From: Peptococcaceae bacterium
Lineage (GTDB): Bacteria > Bacillota > Peptococcia > DRI-13 > UBA5745
Direction of reading: 5' to 3'
NCBI GenBank assembly: GCA_031264885.1
Contig: JAISDM010000151.1
Coordinates: 1 to 7,003, forward strand
Length of the DNA: 7,003 nt
Below are positions 1-4,747 of this stretch, piece after piece (within the stretch, counting starts at the first letter, position 1; every line of letters starts with the position of its first letter). The notes below the pieces were generated by a model. It was not told where the DNA came from and made no database searches. It worked only from the letters and a program-made list of their open reading frames with translations. The position numbers and the translations under genes were made by a program.

Positions 1-69
1 GCCCCTAAAACTGCGTATACCATTGACAAAACAGAAAGTTACTGTTCACAGGGGATACCTATACCGTAG

Positions 70-88
70 GGGCGGCATCCTGCCGCCC
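70..88. repeat. GC-rich hairpin repeat
   Basis: gggcggca (70-77) and tgccgccc (81-88) form a perfect 8-bp stem with a 3-nt loop (tcc). The motif looks like a dispersed intergenic palindrome. No T-tract follows, so it is unlikely to be an intrinsic terminator. Confidence 0.6.
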
Positions 89-137
89 GGGACCGTCCAG
101 AAACGATCATATCTTGTCAGTCCGGCCCCCCTGTTTT

Positions 138-204
138 GTCATTCCGGGCTTGTCCCGGAATCCAGGTTCCCTCTTTTTGGATTCTGGGACAAGCCCAGAA
201 TGAC
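138..204. repeat. Nested inverted repeat, REP-like
   Basis: The 26-bp arms 138-163 and 179-204 are inverted copies matching at 24 of 26 positions, separated by a 15-nt loop (164-178). Each arm is itself a palindrome: attccggg (141-148) pairs with cccggaat (154-161), and attctggg (181-188) pairs with cccagaat (194-201). The two differences between the arms fall at matching stem positions, so each small hairpin stays perfectly paired, as if the pairing itself were conserved. The outer stem can continue with cccct (128-132) against agggg (205-209) across a 5-nt bulge. Confidence 0.7.
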
Positions 205-279
205 AGGGGTGTGAACAGTAACCCCTAGCCCGGAATGACGGTAGAATTTCAAATTTAAAAATAGCTTTCGCGCCGGGCA

Positions 280-291
280 TATGATATCATA
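280..291. promoter_or_regulatory. 12-bp AT palindrome in leader region
   Basis: tatgatatcata is a perfect 12-bp palindrome 39 bp upstream of the probable start at 331. It contains TATGAT, a possible -10 element (280-285), but no good -35 element lies 16-18 bp upstream. It could be an operator, part of a promoter, or chance in AT-rich DNA. Confidence 0.2.
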
Positions 292-330
292 GCATCAGAC
301 AACCCTATGAAGGGACGCGGGTGGCGAAAA

Positions 331-801
331 ATGGACGAATCCCGGCAAGAACAAGAGGCCCGGCTGCGGGGGATTTACCGGCAGAAAGACGGCTTGCTCA
401 GCGAACTGCTGGACATGACCCGGCGTATGATCCGGATGCTGGACAAAGAGAACGTCGATGATCTGGAAGCCCGGGACGCCGCCGAATTGATCCGCAACCG
501 CGGCCAGGTGCTCTGGACCCTGGATCAATTGGAGAAAGAGGCCACGCCGCTGCGCCTGATCTTCGGAGAGATGTTTCAGCCCGAATACGAGAAACATATG
601 GAGAAGCTCGCCAAAGTGTATGAAACCGTAATGGAATTGGACCGCTCCCAATATTCTATCATCCACAAACATATGAACGCGCTGAAAAAACACATCCGGG
701 AGACGCAGAACGCCAGAAAAATGGAACAGATGTATCAGAACAACAATCCCTACAGTCAGGACAATCAGGGTGAATCCACATTTTTGGATATTTTTAAATG
801 A
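331..801 (+). CDS. Small helical protein, FlgN-like (tentative)
   Basis: This encodes a 156-residue, highly charged, apparently all-helical protein without signal peptide, membrane segment or cysteine. Residues 20-70 show the spacing typical of FlgN-type export chaperones: a Leu-rich helix, a D/E-rich turn (LDKENVDDLE, 37-46), then a helix with R..VL..LDQLEKE. A second long helix pair spans about 85-130, followed by a polar N/Q-rich tail ending FLDIFK. FlgN proteins keep late flagellar substrates ready for export in the cytoplasm. No flgM, flgK or flgL is visible, so the function is an inference. I chose the ATG at 331 because GGGTGG lies 6 nt before it; the in-frame ATG at 307 would add 8 residues but has no Shine-Dalgarno sequence. 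The protein resembles its downstream neighbour, which also starts MDES and carries an LDR motif in the C-terminal half (here 103-105). Confidence 0.6.
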   Translation: MDESRQEQEARLRGIYRQKDGLLSELLDMTRRMIRMLDKENVDDLEARDAAELIRNRGQVLWTLDQLEKEATPLRLIFGEMFQPEYEKHMEKLAKVYETVMELDRSQYSIIHKHMNALKKHIRETQNARKMEQMYQNNNPYSQDNQGESTFLDIFK

Positions 802-813
802 AAGCGTAATCAT

Positions 814-1293
814 ATGGATGAAAGCATTCGGCAAAAACTCAAAAAGCTGACTCATTATTACGCCATCCAGGCAAACTGCTACAGAAACATAGAAGCGCTG
901 GCGCTGGACCACGCCCGGGCTCTGGTGGCGCCTAAGCTGGATATGGGCCGGATTCAGGCATTGCTGGAACAACGGATGGATATTCTGGACGGCATGGAAA
1001 GCCTGGTCAAACAAACCCGCGCCGCCCAAGCCGCTCTGTGTACGCAAATAAAGTCGGATATTCTGAGCATTCCCCGCCTGGAACGGATCTGCGGCGGCGA
1101 GCCTGAATTTGTTCAATTCAGGAATCAGGCTGAGATTCACAAAAAACTCCTGGAAAAAATGATCCGGCTGGACCGGGCCAACGAGCAAGTCATGAAGGAG
1201 CGCATGGACGAAATGAAGGCGGCGGGCCGCGATTTGAAACTGCGCGCGCGTGCCCGGCGGGTCTATCGAAACATGTCGAATCCAAATGAATAA
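814..1293 (+). CDS. Small helical protein, paralogue-like neighbour, FlgN-like (tentative)
   Basis: This 159-residue predicted all-helical cytoplasmic protein starts 12 nt after the stop of the preceding gene, so the two are almost certainly co-transcribed. No strong Shine-Dalgarno sequence precedes ATG 814, which suggests translation depends on the upstream gene. Like its neighbour it begins MDES, has a mid-N-terminal helix pair with R..IL..ME.L (54-64), and carries an LDR motif (119-121) leading into a charged helix. The C-terminus is Lys/Arg-rich (LKLRARARRVYR, 141-152). It has three cysteines (22, 76, 93) that form no recognisable metal motif. FlgN or FliT-like chaperones share this general look, but helical proteins of this size are easily confused and I do not claim the identity. 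After the stop the sequence becomes very AT-rich with no terminator hairpin. Confidence 0.6.
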   Translation: MDESIRQKLKKLTHYYAIQANCYRNIEALALDHARALVAPKLDMGRIQALLEQRMDILDGMESLVKQTRAAQAALCTQIKSDILSIPRLERICGGEPEFVQFRNQAEIHKKLLEKMIRLDRANEQVMKERMDEMKAAGRDLKLRARARRVYRNMSNPNE

Positions 1294-1323
1294 AATAAAA
1301 TAATAGAATAATTTTTGATAAAG
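1294..1323. other. AT-rich stretch beside DnaA boxes
   Basis: This 30-bp segment is almost entirely A and T (only G at 1305, 1317 and 1323, and no C). It directly abuts the first DnaA box. It could serve as a DNA-unwinding element if the cluster is a replication origin, or simply be an AT-rich intergenic spacer. A second AT-rich patch lies on the other side at about 1427-1473. Confidence 0.4.
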
Positions 1324-1403
1324 TTATCCACAGAACGACCCCGCAGGAAACGACTTATTCACAGATTTATCCACATTATCCACATGTAACCCCCTGTGAA
1401 TAT
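1324..1403. promoter_or_regulatory. DnaA-box cluster (oriC-like or regulatory)
   Basis: Three perfect matches to the bacterial DnaA box TTATCCACA lie on the + strand at 1324-1332, 1367-1375 and 1376-1384; the last two abut without spacing. A one-mismatch box TTATTCACA is at 1355-1363. A weaker inverted box (ATATTCACA on the - strand) is at 1395-1403. The two weaker boxes form a 9-bp inverted repeat (1356-1364 with 1394-1402) that brackets the two abutting perfect boxes. A given 9-mer is expected about 0.05 times in 7 kb on both strands, so three within 61 bp is not chance. DnaA binds such sites at oriC, at promoters it regulates, and at titration clusters such as those in the Bacillus subtilis chromosome. 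No dnaA or dnaN is in the window and no convincing DnaA-trio repeat is visible, so which role applies is open. Confidence 0.8.
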
Positions 1404-1450
1404 ACACTTTCGACTCGATACACGGCCTAATTTTTTCGTCATTTCGTGGT

Positions 1451-1482
1451 TTAGACTTATTATAACATAAAAACGGGAGAGG
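1451..1482 (+). promoter_or_regulatory. Possible promoter -10 and RBS of the RACo-like gene
   Basis: TATAAC (1461-1466) in an AT-rich patch is a possible -10 element, but no clear -35 lies 17 bp upstream. GGGAGAGG (1475-1482) is the likely ribosome-binding site for ATG 1495, at a rather long 12-nt spacing. If this promoter is real, the DnaA-box cluster ends about 57 bp upstream of it, a position where DnaA could regulate it. Confidence 0.25.
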
Positions 1483-1494
1483 AATGAGAAAAGA

Positions 1495-3012
1495 ATGAGT
1501 GATCGATGGGTGACGCTGGACTTCCCTGAAGAGGGGCTGCGAGTGAAGGCCCAAACCGGCGGCAGCCTGCTGGAGATCATACGGAGAGAGGGACTGCCCA
1601 TCGCGGCGGATTGCGGCGGCGGCGGCCGGTGCGGGAAGTGCGGCGTCTGGCTGAACGGAACCAAGGCGCTTGCCTGCCAAACCGCGGTGACGGACGATAT
1701 GCGCGTGGTCATGCCCCGGCGCGGCGGGGAAATGGATATTTTGGGCGACTACAGCGGCGCCGCGGCGGATTCGGCAACGGATCCGGCGGCGGACGCGGAT
1801 CCGGACGCTTTTGGCGTGGCGGTGGACATTGGAACGACCACAGTGGTGGTCAGGGCGCTGCGCCTGAAAGACGGCCAAACCCTGGCGACGCGGGCGTTCG
1901 TCAACGGGCAGCGCCCCTATGGGGCGGATGTCATTTCGCGCATCGGACACGCGTCCGAGAACGCGGGCGAACTCTCCGCGATCATCAGGAAACAGGTGGA
2001 CGAAGCGGTCCGGGATATCTGCGAAGCGGAAAATCTCCCCCGGGATAAGGCGGCGCGCGCGGTGGTCGCGGGCAATACCACCATGCTGTATTTACTGCTT
2101 GGATTGCGGTGCAAATCCCTGGGCAGCGCGCCTTTCGAGCCGGAGTTTTCCATTGAAAGCAGCTATCCGTACCCGGCGCTGTTCGGGATCGGCACATTGG
2201 ACTGCGCCTGTCTGATCCCGCCTTTTTTGTCGGCTTACGTCGGCGCGGACATCACGGCGGGGTTGATCCATTGCGGTGACGACGACGATTTCTTATTGGT
2301 GGACATGGGTACCAACGGCGAAATGGCCATGCGTACAGGCGGGCGGCTCTGCAGCACCTCTACCGCGGCGGGGCCGGCTTTCGAGGGCGGCGGCATTTCT
2401 CAGGGCATGAGCGGGATCAGGGGCGCGATCCGCAGTGTCCGGCTGGACGCCGGGGGCGGCTTCGCCTGCGAAGTCATTGGAGACGCGCCCCCCGCGGGCA
2501 TCTGCGGCTCCGGCATTCTGGACGCTGTCGCGTGTTTGTGCGAGGGCGGGTATGTTGACGAGACCGGCGCGATGGAGCAGGAGTTCAGGGAGGAAGGCGT
2601 GCTTTTGGCCGGGAACGCGGAAACCGGACAGCAAATCCGTTTTACCCAGAAGGATGTCCGGGAGTTCCAGCTGGCCAAGAGCGCCATTCGGCTGGGCATC
2701 GAGGTTTTGATGCGGGAGACGGGCACAGAGGGGAAGCCTTTCGTTCCGTCCACCGTGTACCTGGCGGGGGGCTTCGGCCACGCGCTGAATGTGGAAAGCG
2801 CCTTCCGGATCGGCCTGCTTCCGGAAATATTCCGCGGCAAGGTCGTTTTGGCGGGCAACAGCGCCTTGGGCGGCTGTGTCAAGCTGTGCCGCCGGCCGGG
2901 GCTCATGGAGCTCACGCGCCGGTTCGCGGATGGCGGCCGGGAGATCAATCTGGCGAGCCATCCGGATTTCCAGGATCTGTTTATGGATCATATGATGCTG
3001 GAGCCCAGCTAA
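1495..3012 (+). CDS. RACo-like corrinoid reductive activator, [2Fe-2S] ferredoxin + ASKHA ATPase
   Basis: This 505-residue cytoplasmic protein has the architecture of RACo-type activators, which use ATP to drive electron transfer that returns an inactive Co(II) corrinoid protein to Co(I). The N-terminal ferredoxin domain (about 1-80) has C40, C46, C49 and C61 in the C-x5-C-x2-C-x11-C spacing of a [2Fe-2S] cluster. An acidic, Ala/Asp-rich linker (about 86-105) follows. The ASKHA fold begins with the phosphate motif D111-IGTTT, with a second Asp-Gly motif DMGTNGE at 270-276, GICGSGILD at 335-343, and the adenosine-type motif LAGGFG at 423-428. It is somewhat shorter than well-studied RACo proteins (about 600 residues or more, from memory), mainly in the linker. 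No corrinoid protein, methyltransferase or CO dehydrogenase gene is nearby, so its partner is unknown. The family is also annotated as DUF4445 or as ASKHA/ferredoxin proteins. Confidence 0.88.
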   Translation: MSDRWVTLDFPEEGLRVKAQTGGSLLEIIRREGLPIAADCGGGGRCGKCGVWLNGTKALACQTAVTDDMRVVMPRRGGEMDILGDYSGAAADSATDPAADADPDAFGVAVDIGTTTVVVRALRLKDGQTLATRAFVNGQRPYGADVISRIGHASENAGELSAIIRKQVDEAVRDICEAENLPRDKAARAVVAGNTTMLYLLLGLRCKSLGSAPFEPEFSIESSYPYPALFGIGTLDCACLIPPFLSAYVGADITAGLIHCGDDDDFLLVDMGTNGEMAMRTGGRLCSTSTAAGPAFEGGGISQGMSGIRGAIRSVRLDAGGGFACEVIGDAPPAGICGSGILDAVACLCEGGYVDETGAMEQEFREEGVLLAGNAETGQQIRFTQKDVREFQLAKSAIRLGIEVLMRETGTEGKPFVPSTVYLAGGFGHALNVESAFRIGLLPEIFRGKVVLAGNSALGGCVKLCRRPGLMELTRRFADGGREINLASHPDFQDLFMDHMMLEPS

Positions 3013-3034
3013 GGACTAGTTCAACGATTTTTTA

Positions 3035-3062
3035 GCATAAAAATCCTCCCCGGGCATATATT
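3035..3062 (+). promoter_or_regulatory. Weak sigma-E-like promoter candidate for yabP
   Basis: GCATAAA (3035-3041) and CATATATT (3055-3062), separated by 13 nt, loosely resemble the sporulation sigma-E pattern (ATATT-type -35, CATACAnT-type -10). The match is partial. I note it because yabP is sigma-E dependent in Bacillus subtilis. A transcript from here would start inside the loop of the 3043-3095 inverted repeat and so lack its left arm. Confidence 0.2.
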
Positions 3063-3095
3063 TTAAATCAGCGACGCTTATTATACGGGGAGGAT
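3043..3095 (+). promoter_or_regulatory. Inverted repeat masking the yabP ribosome-binding site
   Basis: atcctccccg (3043-3052) is a perfect reverse complement of cggggaggat (3086-3095), with 33 AT-rich nucleotides between. The right arm contains GGGGAGG, the Shine-Dalgarno sequence for yabP (ATG at 3099 or 3102). In a read-through transcript from the upstream gene the arms could pair and hide the RBS; a transcript starting inside the loop would have a free RBS. The structure is seen in the sequence; its regulatory role is an inference. Confidence 0.5.
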
Positions 3096-3098
3096 GAA

Positions 3099-3383
3099 AT
3101 GATGAACAATACGGATCAAATCGAAACGATTCTGAAAGGGCGCCAAGTGCTGAATGTGGGCGGGGTCAAAGGCGTTGACAGCTTCGAGGGCGACCGGATC
3201 ACGGCGGACAGCCAGTTGGGATATTTGATGATTCGGGGCAAGAACCTGAAGATTACCCAGTTGAATCTGGATGAGGGCGCCCTTTCGATTGAGGGCTGGA
3301 TATCCGCCGTCGAATACCAGGACGATCATAAAGAAATCAACAAGGAAAGCGTCAAAAAGATTTTTAACAAATTGTTCAAATAG
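3099..3383 (+). CDS. yabP: Sporulation protein YabP
   Basis: This 94-residue protein matches the YabP family along its length: a short N-terminal helix, then R15-QVLNVGGVKGVDSF (15-29), a T/S-x-LGYLMIRGKNLKI strand pattern (38-53), and a closing LSIEGWISAVEYQ (62-74), which together form a small beta-rich domain. In Bacillus, YabP is made in the mother cell under sigma-E and belongs to the YabP/YqfC family linked to spore coat and cortex formation. GGGGAGG at 3087-3093 is a strong ribosome-binding site. The tandem ATGs at 3099 and 3102 are both usable, with spacings of 5 and 8 nt. yabQ follows immediately, as in other spore formers. Confidence 0.92.
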   Translation: MMNNTDQIETILKGRQVLNVGGVKGVDSFEGDRITADSQLGYLMIRGKNLKITQLNLDEGALSIEGWISAVEYQDDHKEINKESVKKIFNKLFK

Positions 3384-3391
3384 GGGCGATG

Positions 3392-3661
3392 ATGTTAAGC
3401 ATCGCCGGGCAGTGCCTGTTTTATGTCTGTACTTTTTTGGTGGGCGGCGTGGGCGGATTGTGTTTCGAGTTCTATCAGTGGCTGCGCCTGCGGAACAAAA
3501 TCCGCCGGAAAGCGGGGGCTCTCTGGGATTTGCTCTTTTGGTTTGTTATGCTGGCCGCTGTTTACGGTTACCTGCTGCTGACCGTTCAAGGGGAGTTCCG
3601 GCTGTCGGTGGTGTCCGTTTTGTTTTTGGGCGCGTTCGCTTTAAGGAGAATAAAAAAATAA
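3392..3661 (+). CDS. yabQ: Spore cortex biosynthesis protein YabQ
   Basis: This 89-residue membrane protein has three likely transmembrane segments (about 6-25, 46-64 and 70-84). Family features include the small-residue helix GGVGGLCFEFYQW (18-30), a basic cytoplasmic loop (RLRNKIRRK, 32-40), the WDLLFW motif (45-50) and GEFR (67-70). YabQ is a mother-cell membrane protein needed for spore cortex peptidoglycan synthesis in Bacillus subtilis. It is much shorter than the Bacillus protein (about 200 residues) and keeps only the membrane core, as many clostridial versions do. AGGGG at 3382-3386 overlaps the end of yabP and favours the ATG at 3392 (5-nt spacing) over the one at 3389. Position right after yabP and before divIC supports the call strongly. 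Confidence 0.88.
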   Translation: MLSIAGQCLFYVCTFLVGGVGGLCFEFYQWLRLRNKIRRKAGALWDLLFWFVMLAAVYGYLLLTVQGEFRLSVVSVLFLGAFALRRIKK

Positions 3662-3719
3662 ACAGGGATGCAGGAATCCACCGACAAATGGCGAAGATAA
3701 ACCAAGATTTAACTTTTTA

Positions 3720-3765
3720 GGCATCCAAAATATGCCGGGTATAAAAATTTGAGTGTAAACACTCA
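3720..3765 (+). promoter_or_regulatory. divIC upstream region with 16-bp palindrome
   Basis: TGAGTGT (3750-3756) and ACACTCA (3759-3765) form a perfect palindrome with a 2-nt centre, 20-35 bp before the divIC start. TATAAA (3740-3745) just upstream is a possible -10 element, which would put the palindrome at the transcription start, a common operator position. A smaller 5-bp stem, GGCAT (3720-3724) with ATGCC (3732-3736), precedes it. No convincing -35 is visible. The 123-nt gap after yabQ fits divIC having its own promoter, useful because cell division is needed outside sporulation. Confidence 0.35.
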
Positions 3766-3784
3766 GAAATGATAGAAGCTGGAG

Positions 3785-4267
3785 ATGAACCGTCTTATGG
3801 CGCCTGCCACCAAATCCAAGGAATCCAAGTTAAAAAATACGACGCGCGAGAAGGCTCAGCCGTCGTTATATTTGATTGTGGATCAGGATTCGGAGCAGAA
3901 TTTGGATCAGGCCAAACGCCGGCGCAGGAAGGCCGCTCCCGGCAAGAAGCGCGGGAACCGTTTGGCTATGCTCATACTTTTGTCTTTGGCTTTGATTGTG
4001 TTCGGGCCTCTCGTCATGAATGTAAACCAATATTTCATGCTGAAGCTTGAATTGGAAGAAGCGCGGAATACATATGCGGAACTTCTGGAGATTCAAAGTC
4101 AATTGACGGACGAATTGAATTATTTGGATACTCCGGAAGCGATCGAACGGCTTGCCAGAGAGAATTTGGGTATGATCATGCCTGGCGAAACCTTGGTGAA
4201 CCAGGCCATTGCCCAGGATGATATCCCGCGTCTGGGGAAAACAAATCTGAAAGATATCAGTCACTAA
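3785..4267 (+). CDS. divIC: Cell division protein DivIC / FtsL-type septum formation initiator
   Basis: This 160-residue bitopic membrane protein has a long, basic cytoplasmic N-terminus (RRRRK at 45-49, GKKRG at 53-57), one transmembrane helix (about 60-80), an extracytoplasmic coiled coil (about 84-113) and the family's C-terminal signature TPEAIERLARENLGMIMPGE (116-135). DivIC pairs with FtsL and DivIB in the divisome and helps activate septal wall synthesis. The start is uncertain. ATG 3785 directly abuts GGAG (3781-3784), too close for good initiation, while the in-frame ATG at 3797 (residue 5) sits 12 nt after it, the same spacing as in the RACo and S1 genes here. A stop at 3773 limits any extension. 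Position between yabQ and the S1 gene matches the conserved order. Confidence 0.9.
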   Translation: MNRLMAPATKSKESKLKNTTREKAQPSLYLIVDQDSEQNLDQAKRRRRKAAPGKKRGNRLAMLILLSLALIVFGPLVMNVNQYFMLKLELEEARNTYAELLEIQSQLTDELNYLDTPEAIERLARENLGMIMPGETLVNQAIAQDDIPRLGKTNLKDISH

Positions 4268-4294
4268 ATTATTTGTGGGAGGAATTTTTTACAA

Positions 4295-4747
4295 ATGGCA
4301 GTCGTGGTTGGATCCATCTTGGAAGGCGTGGTAAAAGGCATAACAGTGTTTGGCGCGTTCGTGGAATTGCCGGGGGGCGTGACGGGCCTGGTTCATATTT
4401 CCGAGGTTGCCGACGCGTATGTTAAGGATGTTAAGGACTACTTAAAGGAGCAGGACCGGGTAAAAGTCAAGGTCATCAATGTGGATCCCAAGGGGAAGAT
4501 CGGGCTGTCGATCAAGCAGGTCGGCGCTCAGGAGGGCGGGCCGGCCGTCGCCGCCGAGAAACCCGCGGTTCCTGTGAGGCCGCCCGCAAGACCGTTTCGT
4601 AAAGAGGTCCGTCCGCTCAGACCTGTTCAACCCGAGACGTTTGAAGACAAGCTGGCTAAATTTATCAAGGAAAGCGATCAGAAGCAGAGCGAATTCCGCC
4701 GCAGCACAGACGCCAAAAGAGGCGGCAGGGGATCGGGGCGCGGTTAA
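4295..4747 (+). CDS. yabR: S1 RNA-binding domain protein, YabR-like
   Basis: This 150-residue cytoplasmic protein has an N-terminal S1 domain (about 1-76) with typical motifs: G6-SILEGVVKGITVFGAFVEL, GLVHISEVAD (31-40), the V-x-VKVI strand (56-61) and GKIGLSIKQ (67-75). A Pro/Ala/Arg linker (about 80-113) leads to a helix with FEDKLAKFIKES (116-127), then a basic RGGRGSGRG tail (142-150) that could also bind RNA. This layout is usual for the S1 protein encoded after divIC in Firmicutes (YabR in Bacillus); its RNA target is not established. The likely RBS is GGGAGG (4277-4282), 12 nt before ATG 4295. Its stop codon overlaps the start of the next gene (TAATG at 4745-4749), so translation of the two is probably coupled. 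Confidence 0.9.
   Translation: MAVVVGSILEGVVKGITVFGAFVELPGGVTGLVHISEVADAYVKDVKDYLKEQDRVKVKVINVDPKGKIGLSIKQVGAQEGGPAVAAEKPAVPVRPPARPFRKEVRPLRPVQPETFEDKLAKFIKESDQKQSEFRRSTDAKRGGRGSGRG

Larger units (their letters stand above)
38..222. repeat. MITE-like mosaic repeat with 13-bp terminal inverted repeats
   Basis: Positions 38-50 (gttactgttcaca) are an exact reverse complement of 210-222, so the 185-bp segment is bounded by perfect 13-bp inverted repeats. Inside lie a compact hairpin (70-88) and a larger inverted repeat (138-204). A further inverted 11-bp copy of the 138-148 sequence sits just outside at 229-239. This architecture (no coding capacity, terminal inverted repeats, nested palindromes) fits a miniature mobile element or a composite of intergenic REP-like repeats. 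I see no clear target-site duplication. Copy number elsewhere in the genome cannot be judged from one window. Confidence 0.6.
1..306. other. Non-coding left edge with repeats
   Basis: I see no credible gene in this stretch. The only + strand reading frame of note (23-214) runs straight through the palindromic repeats described separately, has no ribosome-binding site, and resembles no protein I know. From about 241 to 292 the DNA turns AT-rich and is probably the promoter/leader region of the gene that starts at 331. The gene that should lie to the left is outside the window. Confidence 0.7.

Noticed and set aside
70..88. Intrinsic transcription terminator
   Set aside because: The stem is strong but no T-tract follows on either strand.
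23..214. 63-codon + strand frame at the left edge
   Set aside because: It runs through palindromic repeats, has no ribosome-binding site, and its peptide merely translates the repeat.
295..1188. Long open frame on the - strand (297 codons) opposite the two helical genes
   Set aside because: It overlaps two closely spaced + strand frames with plausible helical proteins and a consistent operon layout. The antisense product is compositionally odd (rich in His, Phe, Gln, Val) and matches no family I recognise. It is best explained as a codon-bias shadow.
1385..1440. DnaA-trio repeats next to the box cluster
   Set aside because: A short GC patch follows the abutting boxes as in some Firmicute origins, but I cannot see a regular run of CTA-like triplets after it.
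2293..2991. 232-codon - strand frame opposite the RACo-like gene
   Set aside because: The + strand frame carries unmistakable ASKHA motifs; the antisense frame is open because of high GC content.
3008..3036. Terminator after the RACo-like gene
   Set aside because: Only a 5-bp stem (gctaa / ttagc) with a long loop can form, and the T-run lies inside the loop rather than after the stem.
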